Numbered from the stretch's first letter, positions 8,682-18,130 are shown. The stretch is 34,817 nucleotides of DNA from Thermomicrobiales bacterium (GCA_023957015.1 JAMLHR010000028.1:1-34817); one strand, 5' to 3'. Program-made: numbers and translations. The notes: generated by a model from the letters alone, not told the origin.

Positions 8682-8966
8682 TCAGCGGTGAGGCGTTCTG
8701 AAGTCGGTGTGGTGGTAAACGCGCTGGCAGCGGCAATGATCGTGGATCGGTGGCGAGAACCCCTCACCCGCTCTCCAGATCTCACCGTTCAGCTGGCCGC
8801 AGATCGGGCAGGTGCGTTCGTCGTCAGCGGTCTGCCAGATCTCGAACACAACCGGTTCGAGTCGCTCGACCTCAACGCGTACGCGCTCTCCGATCTCTCG
8901 CCACGGTTCGCGCCGAGTAGGGACTGCAGCATTCAATGCGGAACCCAATCGTTGGCCGAGGTTCAT
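8682..8966 (-). CDS. Phage minor head protein fragment (SPP1 gp7 / Mu gpF C-terminal type)
   Basis: 94 aa containing the cysteine/histidine signature of phage head-morphogenesis proteins: ERTCPICGQLNGEIW, then PPIHDHCRCQR. Family members are normally about 250-500 aa with a long helical N-terminal region; here only some 45 residues precede the motif, so this is a truncated or minimal form. The start forms an ATGA overlap with the upstream connector gene, so it looks like a translated gene and not debris. In phages such proteins associate with the portal inside the procapsid. Confidence 0.7.
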   Translation of the reverse strand: MNLGQRLGSALNAAVPTRREPWREIGERVRVEVERLEPVVFEIWQTADDERTCPICGQLNGEIWRAGEGFSPPIHDHCRCQRVYHHTDFRTPHR

Positions 8967-9604
8967 TGCCGTTCACTTTCCGCGAATGAGCCGACTCGCA
9001 TCTTATGCGTGCGACTCCAGAACATGCGATCGGCATCGACCTGGGCCGAACGGGCGGCCGCGGCCAGCGGATGCACACCGCTCTTGCCCGTGTAGCGCTT
9101 GCCTTCGGCAATCGCACGGCGGCTAAGCGCCACCGAAAGCGCCAATGCCACGATGATGTCCTCATCGTTCGGCTGAATATCGAGATCGTTGATATCATCC
9201 GTCGGTGGCACGCGATGAACCAGATGCTCGACACGCCAGACACCGCTACGGGTAGCCACTTGTCCCAGCAGGATCGAGTTCGCCCAGGCGCGCCAGGTGG
9301 TCGCACCGGCACCTCCCGGCGCGGGCGGAGCGTCACCGCTCCCCTCCCAGCGCGGAATCAGTTGTCCCTTGTCATCGAACAACCGCACGATGCGCATCAC
9401 ATTCACATCCAACGGCATCTCGACTTCCTGGTCGCCGTGCAGCACGGCAATGGCGCTCACAGCCTGCCGCGGCATGGACGTGCTATAGCGGCGCACCGCC
9501 TCCGAGATGGCATCGTTCAGCACCTCGTCTTCCCAGAGGGGATCGGCGGTTTCATCCTGTAAGCGAATGCGCAACATGGTGCGGATTTGAGGTCGCGTGG
9601 TCAT
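8963..9604 (-). CDS. Phage head-tail connector/adaptor-like protein
   Basis: 213 aa. The N-terminus (RTMLRIRLQDETADPLWEDE, then VLNDAISEAVRRYS) resembles helical adaptor proteins that dock under the portal ring; the C-terminal part has Ala-rich helices (VALALSVALSRRAIAEGK). Naming rests on position directly after the portal and this helical pattern, not on a firm family match. The start ATG 9604 has AAAGGA 8 bases upstream and overlaps the portal stop; its own stop overlaps the next start. Confidence 0.55.
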   Translation of the reverse strand: MTTRPQIRTMLRIRLQDETADPLWEDEVLNDAISEAVRRYSTSMPRQAVSAIAVLHGDQEVEMPLDVNVMRIVRLFDDKGQLIPRWEGSGDAPPAPGGAGATTWRAWANSILLGQVATRSGVWRVEHLVHRVPPTDDINDLDIQPNDEDIIVALALSVALSRRAIAEGKRYTGKSGVHPLAAAARSAQVDADRMFWSRTHKMRVGSFAESERQ

Positions 9605-10944
9605 ACGGAATGTCCTTTCACCAATGGTTCAGCGGTCATCTGTCGAAGTTCAGCTTCTGGATCGTGCTCGCCCAATGCAGACATCGCCGTGCGTCGACTC
9701 ATCAATCCGTTCTGCACGCGGCTGACCGCATTACGCACGGCGGCATCGGTATCGCTCGGTAGAATCGGTGGCCAGATCGCCACCGGCGCACTGAAGCCGG
9801 CAGTACTCAGGTGATGATGGAGTTCCATCATCCGAAGGAAGAGCTGGGCGCGCTGGGTCAAGGCGACATCCCACTGGCGCCGCTTGCGTTGGACCTTCTG
9901 CACCAGTGGCTGAATCTCAACCTCGAGCGCAGTTCCGCTAAGATCGCGACCGCTATCACCGAAGGCGGTTCGTGGGGTTTCACTCAGATCGTGAAGAATG
10001 CGGAAGAGCAGATCCATGTACTGCAGGTGCACACCGGCACCTCCACCCTGCAGCAGATCGAGCAGATAGGCGCGAGCACCCTCCGGTAACTCCCAACGGG
10101 CGCCGGGTCCGATGCGGATACCCTCGGTGCCATCGACACCCTCCAGCACCGTAATCGGTGAACCGGAGAGATCGAGGATCTGGCTCATCACCTGCATTCG
10201 CTTGTTAATCTCGGTGCAAACCGGGATCAGATCCTCCAGATCGGATTGACCCCAGAACTGATCCGGCAACGGATCGTTGGCGATGATGACGTAGGGAATA
10301 CGTCCCAAGGGATTGATCGTCTCCACCACCGTCTTGCCATCCAGCAGGAGGCGCATGGTGGTATCGGTCCAGGCTTCCATCGTCGGGATAGGCGTATCCG
10401 GATCGATCGTCTGATCGAAACGGATAGTGAATTGATCCTGCAACTGCCGCGGCGTAGCGCGATAGAGATGGCGCAATTCCATCACCTGGCGAGGGTTATC
10501 CGGTGCCGTCTGCACGGTGAGGGCGGCGGGATCGACCGGGACGACATTCGGCATGTTGGTGTCGTGGTTCCAGGTCACCTTCATGGCGGCATCGCCCTGG
10601 ATCAGGGCATCGGTGGCGAGCGCGATATCGAGACGCGTCAATCCCAGCGTATTGCGCCAGGTGAGCAGCATCTGCTCCGCCTGATTGGCGCGGTCCTCAG
10701 CTGTGGGTTCGGCAGCGATGCTGATCCCCACCGGACCACTGAAGATATAGCTCACGGTTTTCCGCAGTAATGTGCGGGCGTAGTTCAGCGTGAAGGCGTG
10801 ATGTTTCTGACCGGATTGCTGCCAACCATCAGCGAAGGCGGTGTAATCCGCATAGCGCTGAAGGCGAGCATCATCGGCGGGTGTGCGTGTCCCGGTCGGC
10901 CATCCATGGGTCATGGAGGCGTGACCAATTGCGGTAATCGTCAC
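9601..10944 (-). CDS. Phage portal protein
   Basis: About 447 aa from GTG 10944 (AAAGGA 12 bases upstream); ATG 10914 is an alternative. Portal proteins form the dodecameric ring through which DNA is packed. Portal-like features: early helical NYARTLLRKTVSYIFSGP, the DIALATDALIQGDAAMKV stretch typical of SPP1/HK97-like portals, the acidic wing region (DQFWGQSDLEDLIPVCTEIN), and long C-terminal helices (VQKVQRKRRQWDVALTQRAQ). The frame stays open to 11085, but the extra residues look unlike protein and hold a hairpin. It is the first gene of a six- or seven-gene block down to 5421. Confidence 0.8.
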   Translation of the reverse strand: MTITAIGHASMTHGWPTGTRTPADDARLQRYADYTAFADGWQQSGQKHHAFTLNYARTLLRKTVSYIFSGPVGISIAAEPTAEDRANQAEQMLLTWRNTLGLTRLDIALATDALIQGDAAMKVTWNHDTNMPNVVPVDPAALTVQTAPDNPRQVMELRHLYRATPRQLQDQFTIRFDQTIDPDTPIPTMEAWTDTTMRLLLDGKTVVETINPLGRIPYVIIANDPLPDQFWGQSDLEDLIPVCTEINKRMQVMSQILDLSGSPITVLEGVDGTEGIRIGPGARWELPEGARAYLLDLLQGGGAGVHLQYMDLLFRILHDLSETPRTAFGDSGRDLSGTALEVEIQPLVQKVQRKRRQWDVALTQRAQLFLRMMELHHHLSTAGFSAPVAIWPPILPSDTDAAVRNAVSRVQNGLMSRRTAMSALGEHDPEAELRQMTAEPLVKGHSV

Positions 10945-10966
10945 TGGTGTGAACCATCCTTTCCTG

Positions 10967-10985
10967 ACGAGGGATAATCCCTCGT
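10967..10985. other. 8-bp hairpin just upstream of the portal ribosome-binding site
   Basis: ACGAGGGA (10967-10974) and TCCCTCGT (10978-10985) pair perfectly around TAA, only a few bases before the AAAGGA of the portal gene in the minus-strand mRNA. It may affect translation initiation. Confidence 0.5.
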
Positions 10986-11094
10986 ATGCGAACAGGCGAA
11001 ACAGAATGGACCAGCTGCTACAAGGCGAGGTCGTGAACCCGCGGTGCGGCGCCGCACTGCATCCATGAGATACGCTCAGGTGCACGAGAACATT

Positions 11095-11108
11095 AGAACA
11101 TATGTTCT
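11095..11108. promoter_or_regulatory. LexA (SOS) box upstream of the portal block
   Basis: AGAACATATGTTCT is a perfect 14-bp palindrome that fits the GAAC-N4-GTTC consensus of Gram-positive/Actinobacteria-type LexA. Another GAAC half site lies 8 bases away (11088-11091). On the minus strand it follows the -10-like TATAGA (11129-11124) by about 15 bases, so a bound repressor would cover the start of transcription of the portal block. Confidence 0.7.
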
Positions 11109-11123
11109 TATCTGTTTCTACTA

Positions 11124-11137
11124 TCTATACGCATCGG
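11124..11137. repeat. 14-bp repeat shared with the terminase promoter (copy 1)
   Basis: TCTATACGCATCGG occurs here and at 15660-15673. Read on the minus strand it is CCGATGCGTATAGA, in which TATAGA could be the -10 element of both phage-type blocks. Confidence 0.6.
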
Positions 11138-11334
11138 GAGAGATCATCGCCATCACAAATCGGAGAGCGAACGTGCTACGCTCGGGGCACGATGCCAGGG
11201 TTTGTGGTTGGGAGAGAGAACTAGCGCGAATCTCTCTCACACATTTCCGATCAATGTCAGGTTTTCCCACACTTGCGCGAAAACACTGGGTATATCAGAA
11301 TCGCAACATCCCCACAAACCCATTGACTCGATTC

Positions 11335-11348
11335 GTGAAATATTTCAC
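11335..11348. promoter_or_regulatory. Rex- or CRP-like operator in the pckA promoter
   Basis: GTGAAATATTTCAC is a perfect 14-bp palindrome. It contains GTGAA-N4-TTCAC, the core of the Rex (NADH-sensing repressor) consensus TTGTGAA-N4-TTCACAA, and also the CRP core GTGA-N6-TCAC. It lies just downstream of a -35-like TTGACT (11323-11328), over the spacer and probable -10 region, a position that suits repression. Confidence 0.55.
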
Positions 11349-11463
11349 TATGTAGGTGTCGGTCGAGCCGCTCATGAACAGAGCATCGAGCGGACGGGTC
11401 GGGCAACGGCGTCCGACCATCAGCCAGGACAGCGATCCTGGCACAGAAAGGAATCGGTTCGCA

Positions 11464-13011
<1,548 letters not shown>

Positions 13012-13042
13012 CCGACGCTTCGTTTGATCCCTGGTCCAACGC

Positions 13043-13083
13043 GTCGCCCCCGGAGCTCGGCTCCGGGGGCGACCGTATTTTTC
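13043..13083 (+). terminator. Rho-independent terminator of pckA
   Basis: A 14-bp perfect stem (13043-13056 with 13060-13073, GTCGCCCCCGGAGC arm) closes a TCG loop and is followed by CGTATTTTT. Confidence 0.9.
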
Positions 13084-13238
13084 GCTGCTTCTTCCCAAGA
13101 TACGATTATTTGATAGTGTCGACCCTCGTGGTCGACCACGACGCGCAGCGTCGTAACGTGGCTGATTGACCCTATCTGTCCATATCGCGAATGCAAGAAA
13201 CTAGCTACAAACAGAATGGCACGTGAAAACATGGGTCG

Positions 13239-13272
13239 CCAGGCGACCACAAGGGGCGCGACTACCGATCTT
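13239..13272. repeat. Copy of the GGCGACCACAAGGG repeat
   Basis: CAGGCGACCACAAGGGGCG...ACTACCGA recurs as GGGCGACCACAAGGGTC...ACTACCGA at about 19473-19500. It carries a small inverted pair (GGTCGCCaGGCGACC). It is of the widespread GTAGgggcgaccCTTGTGgtcgccc intergenic repeat type. Confidence 0.6.
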
Positions 13273-13276
13273 GACC

Positions 13277-13678
13277 CTACCCAGCCAGCGCCTGCTCCAC
13301 CCGCCGGAAAGCCGCTTCAGCCTCGGTGGCGACGGCATGGAGATCGGCGTTATCGCTCTCCATACCCAGCATCTGCAGAGGATCAACGATGCTGACGCGG
13401 GTGGCACCATCGATCTCGTGCAGGGTGACATTGCACGGCAGGAGCAGGCCGATATTCGGCTGAATCGAAAGCGCCCGGTAGGCAAGCTTCGGATTGCAGG
13501 CGCCCAAAATCAAGTACGGCGCAAAATCGACATCGATCTTCTTTTTCAGCGTCGCCTTCACATCGATCTCGGTGAGAACACCGAACCCCTCCGCCTTCAG
13601 GGCGGCCTCAACGCGCTCCCTGGCCACATCCAGCGGTGCAGGCAACGTGACAACGAATCCGTATGCTGGGTTTTCCAT
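13277..13678 (-). CDS. DUF302 family protein
   Basis: 133-aa cytosolic protein of the DUF302 family, recognised by the N-terminal AYGFVVTLPAPLDVARERVE, then LKAEGFGVLTEIDVKATLKK, the ILGACNPKLAYRAL motif and a conserved IGLLLPCNVTLHE strand. The family has a TBP-like fold of unknown function, often found near redox and sulphur genes. ATG 13678 has CGGAG 7 bases upstream. It lies between the terminase stop and pckA and is not a phage family, so it seems to belong with the host segment that splits the phage-type blocks. Confidence 0.9.
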   Translation of the reverse strand: MENPAYGFVVTLPAPLDVARERVEAALKAEGFGVLTEIDVKATLKKKIDVDFAPYLILGACNPKLAYRALSIQPNIGLLLPCNVTLHEIDGATRVSIVDPLQMLGMESDNADLHAVATEAEAAFRRVEQALAG

Positions 13679-13773
13679 TGGTGTTCTCCGTTACTATCTT
13701 TCCTATACCTACTTCACAGTGTGCACCATCAGGGCGAGATCGTCAGCACAATGTGGCAAGGGCGACGGTATTT

Positions 13774-15213
13774 TCACGATGTCCCCACCGCGATGCGTGG
13801 TCGGAGATCGATACCATCCAACACAGCGACCAATGCCGCACTCAATACGAGATCGTCGTGGCCGACAGCGGTTGGGACACCCCACTGCATACTGCTGCCC
13901 GGTCCGCGGCGCACACTGTACTCGGTGGCGGCAAGCTGGGCATAGTACTCGTCCGTGATAGCCTCGCTATCTTCCATATACTCCTTGAACCGACCGGTCT
14001 CGATCAGCCCCACGAAGTCCCAACCCAAGGCGCTCTTGCTGCTGGCTGTGAACGTGAACGGCACGACCTCCACATGACACCGTCGCAGCGATGTCTCCAG
14101 AAAACTGGCCAGTCCGGCACCGATGCCAGTGGCATCGACCACGATCCAACTCGCGCGCCAGATGTGGGTGGCCAGTTCGACGATATGGGCGTGCAGATCC
14201 GTGTGCCGCAATCCGGTCCAGGCGCGTCGATCCACCACCCGATAGAGTGGTCGGCCATCGGTGCGGGAACGCGTATCGACCTCGACGACCGTCAGGGCAG
14301 TGCTATCCCGTCGACCCATGCTGAAGCCATCGTGATCGCCACCCTGCTCCTCTTCACCGGCGACATCCAGCAGCAGCGCATACCGCTTGCCCGGTGCGGC
14401 AGCATACTGGCGCAGATGATCGCCACGCAACATCGCCAACCGCTGCGGTGGAAAGAGGCTCTGCTGACCATCCAGCTCCTCCAGGAAGTACTCGGTGCGG
14501 ACAAATGGATGCTGCTCACCCAGTTGGGCAATGCGACTCTGCACTCGCGCGCCATAGGCTGGCACATCCTGTGCCACTCGCTGCCACGGCACGAGGAAGA
14601 GTCGCTGTCGGCCATCGATGCGTTCACGCTCGCGCAGATAGGCCATCTGCCGGGCAAGTAACGTATGTTTGGTCCAGACCGTGCCGAGAAAAATGGTGGT
14701 GGCATTGGTGCTGGCGGCCATCGGATCGAAGATGGCATCCCAGACTGCCGGTCGAATATCCTGAGCCTCGTTAGCGATCAGCCCCAGATCGGCGGTGAGT
14801 CCGCGCGCATTCGCGGTTCGGGCCGCGGAGACGAAGACCGCCCGCGCCTTGCCGACGCTGATCGTACGATCCCGCACAGTCGTGAACGGTGCAGTCAGCG
14901 GATTCGCCAGCAAGCGATCTCGCAGGCGATCGCGACTGATCATCGCCTGCGGTCGCAAGGTCGGCGCAGCGACAACGATCGTGCCGCCACGCTCGGCGTT
15001 GCGCAATAACGTCCAGGCCAACACCTGAGCCAGCACCTCATCCTTGCCAGACTGGCGGCTGAAGACCATCGCCAACTGCTCACCACTGCGAGTGTGGAGA
15101 TGTCGCGCCAGTGTGCGAGCGGCATCGATCTGATACGGACGCAAACGCGTATCTGGCATGGTCAACTGACTGAACGTGGCGATATCGCGCAGAGCATCAT
15201 GGACACTGCTCAT
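13774..15213 (-). CDS. Phage terminase, large subunit
   Basis: 479-aa DNA-packaging motor: N-terminal ATPase and C-terminal RNase H-like nuclease. ATPase: adenine-binding Q in LRPYQIDAART, Walker A SRQSGKDE, Walker B region LGLIANEAQDI with Asn where Asp is usual but with the catalytic Glu kept, and coupling motif TTIFLGT. Nuclease acidic residues: LLLDVAGEE, WIVVDATGIGAG and VGHDDLVLS. Length is typical. I chose ATG 15213, whose ATGA overlaps the stop of the XhlA-like gene; GTG 15222 is 3 codons upstream. It is the last gene of the short second block; 95 bases after its stop begins the DUF302 gene. Confidence 0.9.
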   Translation of the reverse strand: MSSVHDALRDIATFSQLTMPDTRLRPYQIDAARTLARHLHTRSGEQLAMVFSRQSGKDEVLAQVLAWTLLRNAERGGTIVVAAPTLRPQAMISRDRLRDRLLANPLTAPFTTVRDRTISVGKARAVFVSAARTANARGLTADLGLIANEAQDIRPAVWDAIFDPMAASTNATTIFLGTVWTKHTLLARQMAYLRERERIDGRQRLFLVPWQRVAQDVPAYGARVQSRIAQLGEQHPFVRTEYFLEELDGQQSLFPPQRLAMLRGDHLRQYAAAPGKRYALLLDVAGEEEQGGDHDGFSMGRRDSTALTVVEVDTRSRTDGRPLYRVVDRRAWTGLRHTDLHAHIVELATHIWRASWIVVDATGIGAGLASFLETSLRRCHVEVVPFTFTASSKSALGWDFVGLIETGRFKEYMEDSEAITDEYYAQLAATEYSVRRGPGSSMQWGVPTAVGHDDLVLSAALVAVLDGIDLRPRIAVGTS

Positions 15214-15404
15214 TGCATCCACCTCAGCACGGCTTCAACGATGATGCTGCCGATAACGAGGTAGAACAGCGAGTTGATACGCCCCTTGATCTCGTCGAGA
15301 TCGTGCGCCATGTGCTCGAGACGCTCCCGGGTGACCACCTCGTAGGTCGAACGCGGCGCGAGTTCGATACGATCCTCGGTGCGCGGTTCGGCGATAGCTA
15401 CCAT
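15210..15404 (-). CDS. Small XhlA/holin-accessory-like membrane protein
   Basis: 64 aa: a polar helical part (ERLEHMAHDLDEIKGRINS) followed by one C-terminal membrane helix (LFYLVIGSIIVEAVLRWM). This layout resembles the XhlA family of prophage haemolysin/holin helpers. The start overlaps the upstream gene by 7 bases and its stop overlaps the terminase start (ATGA). Family assignment is by layout and neighbours. Confidence 0.55.
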   Translation of the reverse strand: MVAIAEPRTEDRIELAPRSTYEVVTRERLEHMAHDLDEIKGRINSLFYLVIGSIIVEAVLRWMQ

Positions 15405-15640
15405 GGTGCCTCCTCCATTTCCTCGTTATCCGCATCCAGCAGCGCCTGGCGAAGGCGACTGACATCATCGTTCCGGTCATCGCCAATGAGTGCGGCCTGC
15501 ACGCGAGCAGCGTTCACCGCCACTCCAACGATGCGAGGTGCATGTTTGCACAGCGTTTCCAGGTCGGTTACCTCATCCATAAGGCGGCGAAGAATGGCAC
15601 CCAATGCCTCGCGTTCGGCATCCAGCGGGTTTGTGGTCAT
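15398..15640 (-). CDS. Small helical protein, first gene of the terminase block
   Basis: 80 aa, not recognised. It is helical and acidic at the end (LRRLMDEVTDLETLCKHAPR; DADNEEMEEAPW). The ATG 15640 has AAAGGAG 7 bases upstream; the frame extends to 15670 but the extra residues have no signal. Its place one gene before the large terminase would suit a small terminase subunit, but I see no helix-turn-helix, so this is a guess from position. Confidence 0.6.
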   Translation of the reverse strand: MTTNPLDAEREALGAILRRLMDEVTDLETLCKHAPRIVGVAVNAARVQAALIGDDRNDDVSRLRQALLDADNEEMEEAPW

Positions 15641-15852
15641 GTGTGTTCTCCTTTCACCTTCTATACGCATCGGCGGCGAACATCATTTCCGAACGAATGT
15701 TCATATTCTTGTCCGTTCACCCTTGACACATGGTCACATTTGTGCGAACATGTGTTCGTACACCCCGATAGCGGTGATCCGGAACACGCATAAGGGGAAC
15801 ATTCTTTCTGATTTCGACCGAACGAGCCGGCGACCCGGCAGGAGGAACTGAA
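15641..15852. promoter_or_regulatory. Divergent promoter region with a cluster of LexA-like boxes
   Basis: Between the minus-strand terminase block and a plus-strand small membrane-protein gene. Perfect GAAC-N4-GTTC boxes: CGAACGAATGTTCA (15690-15703) and CGAACATGTGTTCG (15745-15758). One-mismatch copies: GAAC-ATCA-TTTC (15678-15689) and GAAC-ATTC-TTTC (15797-15808). A plus-strand TTGACA (15723-15728) lies just before the second box. On the minus strand TATAGA (15664-15659) may be the -10 of the terminase block, 19 bases from its ATG. Confidence 0.7.
15660..15673. repeat. 14-bp repeat shared with the portal promoter (copy 2)
   Basis: TCTATACGCATCGG, identical to 11124-11137. See that entry for the possible -10 role. 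Confidence 0.6.
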
Positions 15853-16080
15853 ATGACAGACGTAATGCTGAACAGCTTCCTGGTGCTGCTGACGATCTTC
15901 TTTGGCGCCATGGCGCTCTACCCGCTCTTCATCTCTGACACAGATACCGAACTGGAGATGGAGTCCGGCGGAGAGGATCGCGTAATCAGCGTTGTCCCGC
16001 TTGATCTTGATCGCGAGACACCAACACCATTGGTCCCACGCAGCGGTGATGAGCACCCGGGGCACCAGCCAGCGGCGTAA
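15853..16080 (+). CDS. Small single-pass membrane protein, probably SOS-controlled
   Basis: 75 aa: a short N-terminus, one membrane helix (MLNSFLVLLTIFFGAMALYP, residues 5-24), then an acidic, Pro-rich tail. AGGAGGA lies 6-7 bases upstream of the ATG. Not recognised as a named family. It reads away from the terminase block and starts about 100 bases after a perfect LexA box that follows a TTGACA. Small LexA-controlled membrane proteins in other bacteria halt division (YneA, SidA) or depolarise membranes (TisB); whether this one does is only a guess. A terminator follows. Confidence 0.65.
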   Translation: MTDVMLNSFLVLLTIFFGAMALYPLFISDTDTELEMESGGEDRVISVVPLDLDRETPTPLVPRSGDEHPGHQPAA

Positions 16081-16104
16081 TGACCATCAAATACGTAATC
16101 ACAA

Positions 16105-16142
16105 AGGGCTGAACTGGTTGAGGCTGGTTCAGCCCTATTTTT
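16105..16142 (+). terminator. Rho-independent terminator
   Basis: A 10-bp stem AGGGCTGAAC (16105-16114) with GTTCAGCCCT (16127-16136) around a 12-base loop, followed by ATTTTT. It ends the small membrane-protein transcript. Confidence 0.85.
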
Positions 16143-16222
16143 CGTTGCATTGAAATTAGCTTTTCCTAACCACTTAGATTATGCTACTCACCGATCTTCC
16201 AGAATCATTCCGGAGTAGCATC

Positions 16223-16783
16223 ATGACCACATCCTACGAACCCGAGCCGTATCTCCGCCTCTCCGATCCACACCACTTGAAAGCATTGGCCGATCCGCGA
16301 CGCATGCAGATCATGCGCATCCTCTCTGCCCGGGCAGCCACCAACCAGCAGATCGCCAACATCCTGCAAGAACCGCCAGCGCGTGTGCTCCATCACCTGC
16401 GGACATTGATTGATGCCGGTCTTGTTGTCCTGGTGGATGAGCATGTTCGGGGCGGCAATGTGGAGAAGTACTATCGAGCGACGGCACGTGTGTATGGCTT
16501 TGATCTCGAATCAGAGGCGGCTGAATCGATAACCTCTTCCGTTCTAACCTCGATTGTGAGCGAGGTTGTGGCCAGCTTGCAGATCTGGCCGGATGCAGTG
16601 CCAGAATTCGAGGGACGCCGGGCTCGTCTCTCGCCAACACGACTGCAGGCTTTTTCCGAGGAAATGAATCGACTAATCAACGATTACTGGGGTGGTCCGA
16701 ACAACCCCATCGATGAAGATGACGATGCGGACCTCTATGCGATCATGTCCGTCATCTATCGCTTCCCCGGAGAACCTGCGTGA
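16223..16783 (+). CDS. ArsR-like winged-helix transcriptional regulator
   Basis: 186 aa. An N-terminal winged helix (HHLKALADPRRMQIMRIL; NQQIANILQEPPARVLHHLR; DAGLVVLVDEH; KYYRATARVYGF) is followed by a helical C-terminal half, a layout common in ArsR-like repressors of the HTH_20 type. No metal-binding Cys pair is visible in the recognition helix. I chose ATG 16223 (GGAG 7 bases upstream) over 16181. The stop overlaps the GTG of the MFS gene (GTGA), so the two are coupled and it probably controls that exporter. Confidence 0.88.
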   Translation: MTTSYEPEPYLRLSDPHHLKALADPRRMQIMRILSARAATNQQIANILQEPPARVLHHLRTLIDAGLVVLVDEHVRGGNVEKYYRATARVYGFDLESEAAESITSSVLTSIVSEVVASLQIWPDAVPEFEGRRARLSPTRLQAFSEEMNRLINDYWGGPNNPIDEDDDADLYAIMSVIYRFPGEPA

Positions 16784-18000
16784 GTCGCCATCGGCATGGT
16801 ACCGCCCTCAACATGCTTCTCGTCTCCACGACCCTTGCCAACACAGCGGAAACGATCTCGATGGTCGCCATCCCCTGGTTTGTGCTGGAGCTCACTGGTA
16901 GCTACGCACAAATGGGTATCGTGGGTTTCTTCACCATTACTCCACGTGTCGTGGCGATGTTCTTCGGAGGTCAGATCATTGATCGCGTTGGTTTCCGTAC
17001 CGGCAGCATCGCTTCGGATATCCTCAGCGGCATCTCAGTATCGGCGATCCCGATCCTGTACATTAATGAACTCCTCACCTTCCCGCTTCTTCTGTTGTTT
17101 GTCAGTATCGGTGCTGTCTTCGATGGTCCAGGTGCTACCGCCCGCGAATCGCTGCTACCAGAGTTGGTGCATCGGGCCGGAGCGAACCTGGATCGGATCA
17201 ATGCCTTCCTCCAGAGTGCTCGCCGGCTTTCCGTCTTCATCGGCCCGGTAATCGCAGGGTTCATGGTGACATTGATCGGTACCAGCAATGTGCTCTGGCT
17301 GAACGCGGCAGTGTTCGCCCTCTCGGCCACAATCACCCTGATCTGGATTCCGGATATCCGACCCTCGAGCGATAGACAGGACACTCCATCGTTCTGGCAG
17401 GGGGCATTGTTCGGCTTTCGGTACCTGCGGGACAATCCCCTGTTGCTCTGGCTGGCAACGATCATTGGACTCTTCAACTTCCTGGATGCACCATTCTTTG
17501 CGGTGCAATTGCCAGCACTGGTGAACGAGTACTACGGATCAGCGAGGCGGGTGGGATTGCTTCTCGGTGCCAATGGATTGGGTGCGGTCGTGAGCTCACT
17601 CATTTTCAGCGCGCTCGCGGTGAAACTCCCTCGACGCGTGACGATGCTGCTGGGGTTCCTGATTGCCGGGGGAATGTTCTATGTGCTGGCTGTCGTACCG
17701 CCATTCCCATTCGCCTGGACCGCAATGCTGATCATGGGGCTCGCGGCAGGACCAATTAACCCGATCCTGATGACGGTGCGGCAGGAACGCGTACCGGTTG
17801 AATATCGGGCCAGGGTGTTTGGGGCCTTTACCAGTATCGCCTTTGTCACCATGCCACTCGGACAGCTATTGGGTGGCTATACCGTGGAATATTTCGGTGT
17901 CCGCACCACGATCGCCGCTGTCGCCACGGCATATACGTTGCTGGTCGTCGCTGCCGGTCTCAGCCCAACACTTCGCCGGATGGATCGAGAATATGCATAG
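16780..18000 (+). CDS. MFS transporter (multidrug-type exporter)
   Basis: 406 aa with about 12 membrane helices. N-terminal MLLVSTTLANTAETISMVA, loop motif FFGGQIIDRVGFRTG between helices 2 and 3 (G-x3-D-R-x-G-R type), and a second-half motif PRRVTMLLG. This is the MFS_3/EntS-like group often linked to efflux. GTG start overlaps the regulator gene. Substrate unknown. Confidence 0.9.
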   Translation: MSRHRHGTALNMLLVSTTLANTAETISMVAIPWFVLELTGSYAQMGIVGFFTITPRVVAMFFGGQIIDRVGFRTGSIASDILSGISVSAIPILYINELLTFPLLLLFVSIGAVFDGPGATARESLLPELVHRAGANLDRINAFLQSARRLSVFIGPVIAGFMVTLIGTSNVLWLNAAVFALSATITLIWIPDIRPSSDRQDTPSFWQGALFGFRYLRDNPLLLWLATIIGLFNFLDAPFFAVQLPALVNEYYGSARRVGLLLGANGLGAVVSSLIFSALAVKLPRRVTMLLGFLIAGGMFYVLAVVPPFPFAWTAMLIMGLAAGPINPILMTVRQERVPVEYRARVFGAFTSIAFVTMPLGQLLGGYTVEYFGVRTTIAAVATAYTLLVVAAGLSPTLRRMDREYA

Positions 18001-18047
18001 AGAAACCAGGAACATATCTGACCTCCAGTTCTGAATTCGCGAATCCC

Positions 18048-18066
18048 GATTCCGGTTTCCGGAATC
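18048..18066. repeat. 8-bp hairpin GATTCCGG-TTT-CCGGAATC
   Basis: A perfect small hairpin between the MFS gene and panE, without a T-tract. It could be a weak terminator or another small repeat. Confidence 0.45.
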
Positions 18067-18130
18067 CCGCAACGGTTTCATGCGACAATAGCGGCAGCAG
18101 AATTCGTCCATTACACAGGGAGTTGTCACT

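Larger units (their letters stand above)
10945..11463. other. Divergent regulatory region between the portal block and pckA
   Basis: 519 bases without a credible gene. Contents: the hairpin at 10967-10985, a LexA-like box at 11095-11108, a -10-like TATAGA on the minus strand (11129-11124), a hairpin of GAGAGAGA/TCTCTCTC arms (11212-11219, 11231-11238), and the pckA operator at 11335-11348. Confidence 0.7.

Noticed and set aside
10945..11085. N-terminal extension of the portal protein from 11085
   Set aside because: The extra residues are unlike portal proteins and cover a hairpin; a ribosome-binding site points to the GTG at 10944.
11356..11463. Upstream GTG start for pckA
   Set aside because: The added 36 residues do not resemble the family; ATG 11464 begins with the usual PEPCK N-terminus and has AAAGGA upstream.
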